Shown: one piece after another, positions 27,491 through 36,577 of the stretch
How positions within the stretch are numbered: position 1 is the stretch's first letter
Layout of the letters: each line of letters starts with the position of its first letter
Assembly (NCBI GenBank): GCA_017848855.1
Contig: JAFIHF010000004.1
Span: 62,001 to 126,000, forward strand
DNA length: 64,000 nt
From: Rhodanobacter denitrificans
GTDB taxonomy: Bacteria > Pseudomonadota > Gammaproteobacteria > Xanthomonadales > Rhodanobacteraceae
Direction of reading: 5' to 3'
Translations under genes and position numbers: made by a program
The notes under the pieces: model-generated
What the model was told of the DNA's origin: nothing
Database searches by the model: none
The model's input: the letters and a program-made list of their open reading frames with translations, nothing else

Positions 27491-28459
27491 ATGGCTCGTC
27501 ACGTTGTCATCGGCGGTTGTGGGTTCACAGGTACCTATCTTGTCCGCGAGCTGCTTCAGCGCGGAAAACAGGTCGTGGTGATAGATACAGCAGCATTGCC
27601 AACAGAGTTTCAAGGGCGCGTAAATTATTGCAAAGTCGATATCTGCGATCGTGATGCACTCGGTAGCATACGGCTCGAGCATGGCGACATTGCCTATCAT
27701 CTCGCAGCGCGCCAGTTCCATAATGAAGTCCCCAGGCGAAGCCAAGACGAGTGGTTTGCCGCCGTGAACGTCACTGGCACTGCGAACGTGCTCGGCTGGC
27801 TAAGACAGCTCACTGAACCGCGATTGGTCTACTTGAGTACCGATATGGTCTACGGCGTACCGGAGACACTCCCGGTACCGCCAGGCCATAAGAAGAATCC
27901 GATAGGACCGTACGGACGCAGCAAAGCCATGTCCGAGGTCTTATGCGAACGTGCGCGTAACGAGGGATATCGCATTACCATATTGCGCCCGCGCATGATC
28001 GTTGGCCCTGGGCGTTACGGCATTCTTGTCAAGCTCTTCCGGCTGATGGATATGGGGCTCCCCATCCCGACGATTGGTAATGGCCGGAACCGCTATCAAA
28101 TGATCGCCGTAGAAGACGTAGTAAGCGCAATCTTGGCCAGTGTGGATAAGAGCTTCCCTCCGGTAGCTTTGAACCTAGGCTCTGGCGAGGCGCCACCAGT
28201 ACGTGATCTGCTACGCAATACTATACGTCGTATTGGCTCGCACTCACCGGTAGTTCCGATACCCGCCGCTCCTTTGAAGTTGGCGCTTTCGTTTCTCGAA
28301 AAACTTGGGGTTCCGTTATTGCATCGCGAGCAATATCAGATCGCAGACATCAATTATGTCGTCGATATCAAACCGACTACTGCAGCACTAGGTTGGCGAC
28401 CGCAGAAGAATGATGAGGACATGTTGGTTGCCGCGTACGAGCGCTATCGCGCTAGCTAA
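27491..28459 (+). CDS. NAD-dependent epimerase/dehydratase (extended SDR)
   Basis: A 322-residue extended short-chain dehydrogenase. The nucleotide motif is VIGGCGFTGTYLVREL and the catalytic Tyr-Lys is in GPYGRSKAMSE; LVYLSTDMVYGVPE provides the Ser/Thr region. It probably oxidises, epimerises or reduces a nucleotide- or lipid-linked sugar. It sits directly after the SMR-type gene and may act on the sugar made by the HAD-UbiA protein; the pairing recalls DprE2 in arabinose donor synthesis, but similarity at this level is not enough to say so. Substrate unknown. Confidence 0.85.
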   Translation: MARHVVIGGCGFTGTYLVRELLQRGKQVVVIDTAALPTEFQGRVNYCKVDICDRDALGSIRLEHGDIAYHLAARQFHNEVPRRSQDEWFAAVNVTGTANVLGWLRQLTEPRLVYLSTDMVYGVPETLPVPPGHKKNPIGPYGRSKAMSEVLCERARNEGYRITILRPRMIVGPGRYGILVKLFRLMDMGLPIPTIGNGRNRYQMIAVEDVVSAILASVDKSFPPVALNLGSGEAPPVRDLLRNTIRRIGSHSPVVPIPAAPLKLALSFLEKLGVPLLHREQYQIADINYVVDIKPTTAALGWRPQKNDEDMLVAAYERYRAS

Positions 28460-28552
28460 TACTGAAGCAACGTCGTACCATGACCAAGATACTGTACTTT
28501 CCACCGATCCATCTCCATCTGTATTCCAGCATATGTAATTTCGTTTTTTCTG

Positions 28553-30028
28553 ATGCGAATATTTGGGGCTTCTAAAATGATTTCAGGCAAATCGATCACA
28601 TCAGTAATGCAGCTCTTAACATGGTCGCACGGAGATACCGACAAGAGAAAGTTCGCTGGGCTCAAATCCGTAGCAGCACTCCTGTCGCTACTACTCTTAA
28701 TCTCCGCGTATGCCAACCTCCCAGATCTTCATGTTTTTGGCCACGATGAAGTCCATTACAACATCTATTTCAAGCTAAAACTCCTACAAGACGGACGGTG
28801 GCTCAACTACCTAATTCTTGGCTATCTACGCGGAATCGACATTTTTGCCTGGTTCATCATTTATATCGCTTCAAATTGGTTGCTGGCATATCGGTTATCT
28901 CGTCAGGCGAGTATCCCAGTCGCGATATCGTTCATCGCCGCTTCTGTCGCCGCCATATCCCCGCCAGTTGTTGAGCAGGGCATGTGGCCAGCAACTGCAT
29001 TTCCTGCGGTACTTATTCTGATTGTTGCTGAGATATTGGTGCGCAGAGGTGTGCGGCCTTGGGTCATATACCTTTTTCTTGGCATATCCCTGTTCGGGAC
29101 TATGCAGAATTACTACTTCCTAACCCCCTTGTTATTCATTGATACGTTCATGTCTGAGGAAAAGTCACAGCGCTATGTCTGGGGTACCCTTCTGCGTCAC
29201 GTGATCTGGTGGGTGCTGGGCGCAGTGATTGGCGCGCTAGTCATGTCAACGATGCTGCTTATATTTGTTGGGCATTTCGGGCCATTGGTGGATGACTGGC
29301 GAGCACCTCATCCAGTCAAAAATGTGGCTACACTCGTCCACAATATCGGCTACTCCATCCACTCACTTGGCCATAGCTTGATCCAGATCTATCAGGCATC
29401 TGAACTTAACGGAGCGTTATTACTGGCCGCTCTAGCCATACTATTGACTCTTTCTATTCGCAAATCCAAGAACTTGGCTCCAGCTTTGCTATTACTAACC
29501 TTGGTTGCAGTCTCTTTCTACGCCTTCTCCATTCCTCTGGCGCCGATCATTCTTATGCGTAGCCTGATCGCGTTGATGGTTGCCTTGATATTATTCATCG
29601 GCCTTCTGGCTCGTACCAATATCGCCACGCGAGCCACGGGGACTGTGATACTACTGCTTGCGGGGTTTGGATTTCAATTTGCGAGTCGTTCATTTCTGCA
29701 AAAACAAGTAGAGCAGACGTCTTTTCTTTACGACAAGATTCATCAACTGCTTCCAGCTCCGGCCAGTAGCTACGCATCGGTATCTCTCTTCGGCACCATG
29801 CCTGATGGTGAAGGGTCATCCTCAGCGTTCAACAACGCATACCAGATGAATTCAGTCGTCAAGGCGATTGGCTTCAGCTCATATCACGACTGTCGCGAAC
29901 CACAGAGCTCTGAGTGCTCGCTACCAGCGTCGGCGCAAGTTAAAAACGCCGTCGCCCTCGAGTCCGGCCGACTTAGCCTCTACCTCTACGGGGACAAGCG
30001 TGCAGCCATTGTGTACAGAGATAATTGA
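28553..30028 (+). CDS. Polytopic membrane protein, GT-C / GtrII-like glycosyltransferase candidate
   Basis: A 491-residue membrane protein with about ten hydrophobic segments and a hydrophilic C-terminal domain from about residue 395. Near the N-terminus, HVFGHDEVHYNIYFKLK followed by LQDGRWLNYLI is reminiscent of the GtrII-type glucosyltransferases, whose periplasmic loop bears the acidic residues that use polyprenyl-phosphate-sugar donors. The C-terminal part has cysteines (DCREPQSSEC) that may form a disulfide in the periplasm. It is the last gene of the plus-strand arm and faces the convergent GT4 gene 46 bases away. The family call is tentative; an alternative is an unrelated O-antigen ligase- or Wzy-like protein. 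Confidence 0.6.
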   Translation: MRIFGASKMISGKSITSVMQLLTWSHGDTDKRKFAGLKSVAALLSLLLLISAYANLPDLHVFGHDEVHYNIYFKLKLLQDGRWLNYLILGYLRGIDIFAWFIIYIASNWLLAYRLSRQASIPVAISFIAASVAAISPPVVEQGMWPATAFPAVLILIVAEILVRRGVRPWVIYLFLGISLFGTMQNYYFLTPLLFIDTFMSEEKSQRYVWGTLLRHVIWWVLGAVIGALVMSTMLLIFVGHFGPLVDDWRAPHPVKNVATLVHNIGYSIHSLGHSLIQIYQASELNGALLLAALAILLTLSIRKSKNLAPALLLLTLVAVSFYAFSIPLAPIILMRSLIALMVALILFIGLLARTNIATRATGTVILLLAGFGFQFASRSFLQKQVEQTSFLYDKIHQLLPAPASSYASVSLFGTMPDGEGSSSAFNNAYQMNSVVKAIGFSSYHDCREPQSSECSLPASAQVKNAVALESGRLSLYLYGDKRAAIVYRDN

Positions 30029-30074
30029 ACAGCGAGCAAGTCGTGTTCTGAACAATGCAAGCATCTTGGCTTCA

Positions 30075-31457
30075 CTACCCTATCTCCAAGACATCGCCCA
30101 AACCCAATGCACCGAAGAGCCGGGTAGATACAGCACGCCTTTCATATGCCAATGAAAGAAGGCGCAATTCTTTGGAAGAGCATTCATTCCAAAGCGCATC
30201 GTCTGTCATGAGCCTGATAATCGCGCAGGCAAAGTCTTGCGCGGTATCGGACGGCTGGAGCACCACCGAGGCCCAGCCAAGGCCCTGAATACCGACCGAG
30301 GTGGTTACGCAAGGCACGCCTTTGCCCATCGCTTCGATGACCTTGCCTTTGACACCTGCACCGTATCGCAAGGGCACCAGCGCGATGCGCACCTTGGCGT
30401 AAAGCTCGTCCAGTGCTGTGTCGTTGATCCGTCCAAGGACGACGACGCAGGAATCATCGGCAGGCGGCTGGTAGTGACTCATACCGGACCCCACGATGTA
30501 CACCATATCCTGGCAGCCACGCCTGCGAACTTCAGGCAGGATCTCGCGGAAGAACCAATTCAGGCCATCCGTATTGGGAGGGTGGTCGTAACTCCCAACG
30601 AAAAGCATTCCGCCGCGCGCACTTGCCGGCGCAATCACTTCCGGTGCTTCTGGGGCATCCCACAGCGGCAGCATGACTGCACCTGACTCGAGTCCTAGAC
30701 CGGCCCGGAACGCGTTGACGATGTCCACTTCCTCGTTGGATGGATAAAAGATCGTATCCATTGTGCGCCATAGGCGGCGCTCGATTCGAGCGATCTCCCG
30801 ATGCTCCCCGGCAAGTCCAACGCAAGCCGCGAACTCCTTCATGCCTGCAAGACGGACATGATGGATATCGTGACCGTAGTATGCGCACACCCCGTTGACA
30901 TGCTTTCGGGCCGCCCCTGCATACATCGCGGCGACCATGGGGCGGCTGAGTATGACGGCGTCAAATGATTCCTCAGCAGTCAACGAGCCAAGCCAAGGAG
31001 CAAGATCACACCCATCGTTCCTTGCGGCTGTGTGGATCCCCGCGGATTGCAGCACCCCCCTCCCCTCGGCGGAAGGTGAAGAAGAAGCGGACCAGAATGT
31101 GACTTTCGCTTTGTCACCCAGCAGATCGGTCAGGTGGAAAATGGCCTTGGAACCGGCATCGCGCTCCAGCTCTGGAAAGTCATGATCCACCACCAGAACT
31201 CGAGGCTGACCGCGCTGGTTCGGAGTCCTCATGATCATTCGGCTCCGACCGGCGGGTAAATTCGTAGGCCACACGATTCTTCGCGTCAATAGTGCATAGA
31301 GCTTTGGAGCGTAGGCCAACAGCCAGCGCGACAAACGGATTTTAAACGCCGTGAGATTCACTCTCGGTGGCTCCCGACCATCGCGAACCCGTGCCCATTC
31401 CACATGGAGGCATGATGCCAGACCATCATGCCTCGCCTGAAAGACCAAATCGCGCAA
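30075..31457 (-). CDS. GT4-family glycosyltransferase
   Basis: About 460 residues. The C-terminal half has GT4 marks: GGMLFVGSYDHPPNTDGLNW, LVPLRYGAGVKGKVIEAMGK and VPCVTTSVGIQGLGW. The same HPPN(S/T)D and GAGVKGK motifs occur in the C-terminal half of the 17808 gene, so the two are related. Start choice is uncertain: the ATG at 31457 gives a basic amphipathic leader, and a shorter start exists about 73 residues in (MIMRTPNQ). It is the last gene of the minus-strand arm, 133 bases after the fusion gene. Sugar and linkage unknown. Confidence 0.82.
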   Translation of the reverse strand: MRDLVFQARHDGLASCLHVEWARVRDGREPPRVNLTAFKIRLSRWLLAYAPKLYALLTRRIVWPTNLPAGRSRMIMRTPNQRGQPRVLVVDHDFPELERDAGSKAIFHLTDLLGDKAKVTFWSASSSPSAEGRGVLQSAGIHTAARNDGCDLAPWLGSLTAEESFDAVILSRPMVAAMYAGAARKHVNGVCAYYGHDIHHVRLAGMKEFAACVGLAGEHREIARIERRLWRTMDTIFYPSNEEVDIVNAFRAGLGLESGAVMLPLWDAPEAPEVIAPASARGGMLFVGSYDHPPNTDGLNWFFREILPEVRRRGCQDMVYIVGSGMSHYQPPADDSCVVVLGRINDTALDELYAKVRIALVPLRYGAGVKGKVIEAMGKGVPCVTTSVGIQGLGWASVVLQPSDTAQDFACAIIRLMTDDALWNECSSKELRLLSLAYERRAVSTRLFGALGLGDVLEIG

Positions 31458-31590
31458 GCCCGCGATGGCAAGCCAGGCACCACCAAATACCGAAGCGCGT
31501 GGTCACGATCAAGCCTATTTCATCCTGTTCGGGTGTAACTCATCAATACGCTGAAGCATCAATATCGCAGGAGACGAGGCCCCAACTACG

Positions 31591-34500
31591 TCAAGGCGAG
31601 TAATCGACAAAAAAGCCCGGATACGCCCCCCACTTCTTGCGGAAGTATTCAGCATTCCTGTTAAACAACTTCCTGTAGCGCTCGCTGCCTTCACTTGCAC
31701 CCGTGGTCTGGTGCGGTTGATGGCGAATGCCTGCCAAGTCGCGGAAGGCTACCGCATAGCCAGCCTCCTTTACCTGGAAGCAGATATCCGTGTCCTCGAA
31801 GCAGGTCGGATCATAGAAAGTGTCGAAACCTTCAATACTATCGAATAATTCGCGTTTGATGAACATCCCACTGGTGCCCAAAAATCCGATATCGTCACGA
31901 TAGCCACGCAACAGCGCATTAGCGTTCATGCCGCGATTGGGTACATAGTCGGAGATGGCTCCACCGAGGTCATTGCGACGTGCATCGAACCACCCGGCAT
32001 TCCAGCCGATAGTGCCGACACCCTGGTTATTCTCGAGAACGTGGATCGCCTCAGCGAAACAGGTGGGAGAGGTTAGCCACTGGTCGGAGTCGAAGAATGC
32101 GATATATTCGCCGGTCGAATTCTTGACGCCAAGATTGCGCCCTGACGAACAGCCGTTTTCGACATTGCGAACCAACTTGACTTTTGGATGGTCGGCATAG
32201 AGCCGCTCGACGAGTTCTGCCCCACCATCGGATGACAGGTTGTCGACCACTACGATCTCGTGAATCCACGCGCCGCAATGGGCCAAAAGGGTGGAAACGC
32301 AACGCTCGATGATCTTTTGATTGTTGTGGATAAGCACCACCACGCTGACCGAACGAGGAAAGCCTGCCTGCATCAGTTGCTCGACCCGGCCAAGCCATGT
32401 ATTGGCGGAGACGAAACCGTAGTCCTCCACTGAAGTCACCGAATCAATCATCTCGCTCAAGGGGCGTTCGCCCAACAAATGGAAGTTCTTCGAACTCTCT
32501 AAACTCAGAGGGGTATCACTAATGACAGGGCGCTCCATGATCAGCGCAGAACGAATCGACTCGCGAATTTCCACCGTGACGGTCCTGGCACTCATGATGA
32601 CCACGACCACGTCTGCAGCCGCCAAGAGCGACGCTCGCATGGATGGATGCCACTCGGTTGTGCGAATGCGGCTATCGCCATGTTCCACCTGCCCAACCAC
32701 GTGGATCTGGTCGTGTGGATGGGCAGACGACAGCTCCGCCAGCTGGTCCCGCACAGAGGGGGCAGCCGCAAATACCAGGATGTTCCGGCGCCGCTTCCTG
32801 AAGTTGCCTGGATAGGAATAATTCTTGTACGAATCGAATTCTTCGTTGTCCGCGGCGTCAGGCAGGCTACCGACATTCACACCGGGCAAGCGGGGATCCG
32901 CCTCGCCATCATGCGAGACCGCCCTCGAAACAGCCGAAACCAAGTTCGCCCGTGCATCGTCCGCAAGCAGGCTAACCTCTATCGATGAAAGATCGAGGAT
33001 GACATCGGCTCCGCGTGCCTTCGCTTCCGCCGCAAGCTTTACGCTGGAGGACGAAAGATCAGCCAGCAAAACACGGGTATCAAGGCGCACCTCATCCAGT
33101 AGGGCCGCTTCATCCACCCTAAAAAGACCCAGATCGGACATGACGAGATCATGTTCGGCACTTGATGCATCGCTGTACCAACGGACAAAAAAACCTGCAC
33201 GCACCGCTGCCTTGACCAGTGATGCCGAACGCGTTGGCCATCCATGAGCGGTGAGTGCATTGCATATAACGAGGAGACGTTCGTCCCTAACTGGCCGGGG
33301 CACAATGGCATTAGGCCCTTGACAGTCAATTACGGGGTTCCCTTGACTAGTATCTGAGTCATCTGCTGAAAAGCGATGCACAGTCTGCCGCAACGCTACG
33401 CGCAAGCCGTACCGGCGCCACAAGAGGAGAAACTTGAATGGCATCTTCATCAGGCGAACCAAATGCCGGTACGCTCCAGCAGCCAATTGGCGAACATGCA
33501 ACCAACTATCCTGAGCTTGGCGCAGTTCACCGTTCATCTGGCTCATCCGATCTTCGAGATCGTTGACTCGCGCGATCAGCTGGGCGATGTAGATTTCCTT
33601 GTCGGTAATATAGGCATCTTTTTGCTCAACCTCATCATGAATCTCTTGCCATTCCAACTGCAATACACGAAGCCGTTCATTTAATTCAGCGACACTCAGA
33701 TCTCTGTTCTGTACTTCGCCCCCCAACAACATCAGACTCTCCTGCAGCGCCTCTCTGCGCTTCGTTTCCATTTCAAGCAACGACTGGGATACAGCCAGTT
33801 GCGCCCCTAGGTCTGCTGCCCTCTGCTCCAACTCATCGAATTGCTCAGCCAGATGTATCGATTTTTGATCTGATTGTTCACGCGAACTCTGCAATGTTGT
33901 CAACTCGGCGCGAAGCACTTCGAGCTTTGCATTCTGCTCGCTTAGCATTTGGTCCCGAAATAGCAGCAGTTCGTGCGCAGCACGGCTTCGCTCTTTCGTT
34001 TCCCGTAGATCGGCAATGACCTGTTGCAGCCACGCGCCTAGCCAGTCGAATTGCCCGCCCACCCAATGCTTCTTGCCGATGACGTGAAGCGGTATGTGGT
34101 CGAGCAAGACCAGATGAGTATGGGCACTTTCCTCCAACTGAGCGATCCGGGTGTCATCCAATACCCATGGAGAGCCCGATTTGCCCAGCAAAACTCGGAG
34201 GCTATCGACATAGCGCTCCTCCAAATCACCTAATCGCAAACGCTGGCTCTTGGGCAAACCCGCCATGGTGTGAGCCTGCACCATCTTGTCGTCATACTCC
34301 AAGCCAACTACCGGCCTCTTCGCCAGAAGACCAAGGATGCTCGCATGTAGGCGCATGGAGAAGATCGCATCCGCTGAGGCCAGCATGTTCCATGCCTCCC
34401 TGGGAGTCCGCGGAAGAAGTAGCTCACCCCTGATATGATCTGGTAGATCCTTTCGGATATCGTCAAGTAAGTGCAAGTCAGATGTTGCTCCGCTGTCGCG

Positions 34501-35235
34501 AATATTTGCCTGAAAAGCGACCCACTCGATCCGCCACTCGTCGTCGACGATTTTGTTGATAGCCTCCAACAATTTGTCACACCAATCGTCACTTTTGGCG
34601 GACCACTCGCGAATGACGATGACTAGCGTCTTCTTGTTACGCTGCGCCCTCGAGGGCACGCCAGCATGACCGATACAGCACTCCTTGTAGAGCCAGCCCG
34701 GGTCTGCACCAATCGCAACCGGGCGATCGACGCCGATGTCCCTCAATAAGTCGAGCGATTTGTTATCCCTGACGGACACCTCCGCTGCGCCGTTGAAGAT
34801 ATCCCGAACGAGGTCTCGTGCATCTGGCCCTGTCAGGGGACCAACGCCATGCCCCCAGATCACTACAGGCACACCAAACTGGCGCGCCATGAGTACCGGG
34901 CGCGCATACGCGGAAATGTCGTTGATGATCGGGTCGTAGATCGGATGTAGTTGAAAGGGATGGTGATCCTGGAAGATCCCTCCCCCTCCCATGATCAGCA
35001 CATCCGCCCACAACAAGGTGCGGGCTAATTCGCCCAGGTTGTGAAAATCCACGCTATCTACACCGTGCATCTCGCGCGTGAGCGCGGGATCAACGCTGGC
35101 AACGGTAAGGGTTCCACCCTTGGACTCGATAGTTGTCTTCAGAACTTCAAGCAGCACTTCGTCGCCGACATTTGGCGCACCGTACCAACCGATCACAAGA
35201 ACATTCAAGCTCTGAAATGACTCAACATGCTTCAT
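31591..35235 (-). CDS. Polysaccharide pyruvyltransferase - coiled coil - glycosyltransferase fusion
   Basis: A 1214-residue protein. Residues about 10-345 match the polysaccharide pyruvyltransferase (CsaB/WcaK-like) family: VLVIGWYGAPNVGDEVLL, MGGGGIFQDHHPF, VIWGHGVGPLTGPDARDL, SVRDNKSLDLLRDIGV and FSMRLHASILGLLAKRPVVG. Residues about 405-590 form a long heptad-rich coiled coil with many Glu, Gln and Leu. A basic stretch (MPFKFLLLWRRYGLRVALRQ) leads to a Rossmann-like region at about 650-955, perhaps a degenerate GT-B fold. Residues 959-1214 are GT2: VSVVVLIHNNQKIIERC, VVVDNLSSDGGAEL, AFFDSDQW and FEDTDICFQVKEAGY. It is ten bases downstream of wzt. The design recalls WbdD-type chain terminators; that role is inference. 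Confidence 0.85.
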   Translation of the reverse strand: MKHVESFQSLNVLVIGWYGAPNVGDEVLLEVLKTTIESKGGTLTVASVDPALTREMHGVDSVDFHNLGELARTLLWADVLIMGGGGIFQDHHPFQLHPIYDPIINDISAYARPVLMARQFGVPVVIWGHGVGPLTGPDARDLVRDIFNGAAEVSVRDNKSLDLLRDIGVDRPVAIGADPGWLYKECCIGHAGVPSRAQRNKKTLVIVIREWSAKSDDWCDKLLEAINKIVDDEWRIEWVAFQANIRDSGATSDLHLLDDIRKDLPDHIRGELLLPRTPREAWNMLASADAIFSMRLHASILGLLAKRPVVGLEYDDKMVQAHTMAGLPKSQRLRLGDLEERYVDSLRVLLGKSGSPWVLDDTRIAQLEESAHTHLVLLDHIPLHVIGKKHWVGGQFDWLGAWLQQVIADLRETKERSRAAHELLLFRDQMLSEQNAKLEVLRAELTTLQSSREQSDQKSIHLAEQFDELEQRAADLGAQLAVSQSLLEMETKRREALQESLMLLGGEVQNRDLSVAELNERLRVLQLEWQEIHDEVEQKDAYITDKEIYIAQLIARVNDLEDRMSQMNGELRQAQDSWLHVRQLAAGAYRHLVRLMKMPFKFLLLWRRYGLRVALRQTVHRFSADDSDTSQGNPVIDCQGPNAIVPRPVRDERLLVICNALTAHGWPTRSASLVKAAVRAGFFVRWYSDASSAEHDLVMSDLGLFRVDEAALLDEVRLDTRVLLADLSSSSVKLAAEAKARGADVILDLSSIEVSLLADDARANLVSAVSRAVSHDGEADPRLPGVNVGSLPDAADNEEFDSYKNYSYPGNFRKRRRNILVFAAAPSVRDQLAELSSAHPHDQIHVVGQVEHGDSRIRTTEWHPSMRASLLAAADVVVVIMSARTVTVEIRESIRSALIMERPVISDTPLSLESSKNFHLLGERPLSEMIDSVTSVEDYGFVSANTWLGRVEQLMQAGFPRSVSVVVLIHNNQKIIERCVSTLLAHCGAWIHEIVVVDNLSSDGGAELVERLYADHPKVKLVRNVENGCSSGRNLGVKNSTGEYIAFFDSDQWLTSPTCFAEAIHVLENNQGVGTIGWNAGWFDARRNDLGGAISDYVPNRGMNANALLRGYRDDIGFLGTSGMFIKRELFDSIEGFDTFYDPTCFEDTDICFQVKEAGYAVAFRDLAGIRHQPHQTTGASEGSERYRKLFNRNAEYFRKKWGAYPGFFVDYSP

Positions 35236-35245
35236 GGAGCTGATC

Positions 35246-36577
35246 CTAGGAAGAAATGAAGAGTGGTTGCGGAGCTAACCAACCATGGCCCGAGTGTGGC
35301 TGCGGTAGGACATCGATGTGTCCGGCATAAGGTACGCGCGAATGTCGATGATACTCGCCGCTATCGATGTCACCTACGCCAACGGCGATGACATAGCGGT
35401 TGCCGGTGAAATTGAGCGTGAGATCCCAGCGGAATTCATGCAGCCCCGGCTTTGTGCCTGGAACGTCAATCTGCATGTTCTGCGTTGTCCCCGCCCACAA
35501 CGCGATGTCATCGACGCTCTTGATTTGCACGCCATAGCACGGTGTTTCGATCGCGCGATGCACACGCAACTTCACCTTGATGACCAGGCGCTCGCCAAAG
35601 GTAAACGTCGTGCGGCTCTTCCCCGTGTCATCGCACATCTCAATCGCAAGGATCTCGCTTGCAGGCCCGACGTCATCTTGGCTTGGCGTATCCACAATCA
35701 CCGCCACCTCGGCATTCTCCACGACAGCCACGGCCTGCGCGGCCTCGATTTCATCGGCATAAATGACCGCCCCCCCCTCTTCGTCGACCAAGTCATCGGC
35801 ATAGCGCTTGACTACGTCGCGGCAAGCACCATCGAGCACCATCTGGCCATGTCGCAGGTAGATACCGCGATCACAATACTCGAGCAGGGTATTGGTCGAA
35901 TGGGTCACCAGTATGATGCTGACTCCTTCAGCCTGCATCTTCCGAATTCGGGTCAGGCATTTGGTCTGGAACGCCGTATCGCCCACTGCCAACGCCTCGT
36001 CCACCACAAGGATATCAGGCGAAACATGGATGGCCACGGAAAAAGCCAACCTCACGTACATACCCGACGAATAGGTCTTCACTGGTTGATCGATGTACTC
36101 GCCGATATCCGCAAACTTCTCGATAACGGGCATCAGGGCCGACATTTCCGCAGCCCCAAGGCCAATGATCGCACCGGCCAGATATACGTTATCGCGCCCG
36201 GTGAATTCCGGATTGAAGCCAGCGCCCAGTTCGAGTAATGCCGATACTCGCCCGTTGACCTCCACCGAACCTTCAGTGGGTCGGAGCGTGCCCACGATGA
36301 TCTGCAATAAAGTCGACTTGCCGCTGCCATTGCGGCCAATGATACCCACCGTTTCACCCGGTGAGATATTGAAACTTACATTCTGCAGTGCATGGAACAG
36401 CCGCGGAGGTCGCGGATTTATCTTGAACAGTCGGCGTAACTGATTGGCCAAGGGACGCAAAAGACGATCCGCAGGCTTGGAATAGATGTGGAATGTCTTT
36501 CCGATCGAACGCACGGACACCACCGATTTCCCGTCGAGCATGCGTCCTGTTGTAGCCACTTCTAGCTTAGTCATCAA
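35246..36577 (-). CDS. wzt: O-antigen ABC transporter ATPase with C-terminal cargo-binding domain
   Basis: A 443-residue Wzt-type ATPase. Walker A is GRNGSGKST, the signature is YSSGMYVRLAF (an S-S-G variant usual in this subfamily) and Walker B is DILVVDEALAVGD. From about residue 290 a beta-rich domain follows (ILAIEMCDDTGKSRTTFTFG, then FGERLVIKVKLRVHR, and NFTGNRYVIAVGVGD), which fits Wzt_C, the domain that recognises the capped non-reducing end of finished O-antigen. With Wzm it exports undecaprenyl-linked polysaccharide. The start overlaps the preceding GT4 stop by four bases (ATGA). Presence of this domain implies that a chain-terminating modification exists. Confidence 0.92.
   Translation of the reverse strand: MMTKLEVATTGRMLDGKSVVSVRSIGKTFHIYSKPADRLLRPLANQLRRLFKINPRPPRLFHALQNVSFNISPGETVGIIGRNGSGKSTLLQIIVGTLRPTEGSVEVNGRVSALLELGAGFNPEFTGRDNVYLAGAIIGLGAAEMSALMPVIEKFADIGEYIDQPVKTYSSGMYVRLAFSVAIHVSPDILVVDEALAVGDTAFQTKCLTRIRKMQAEGVSIILVTHSTNTLLEYCDRGIYLRHGQMVLDGACRDVVKRYADDLVDEEGGAVIYADEIEAAQAVAVVENAEVAVIVDTPSQDDVGPASEILAIEMCDDTGKSRTTFTFGERLVIKVKLRVHRAIETPCYGVQIKSVDDIALWAGTTQNMQIDVPGTKPGLHEFRWDLTLNFTGNRYVIAVGVGDIDSGEYHRHSRVPYAGHIDVLPQPHSGHGWLAPQPLFISS

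Noticed and set aside
36574..36577. Possible frameshift between the GT4 gene and wzt
   Set aside because: The ATGA overlap is a normal coupled stop/start; both proteins are complete.
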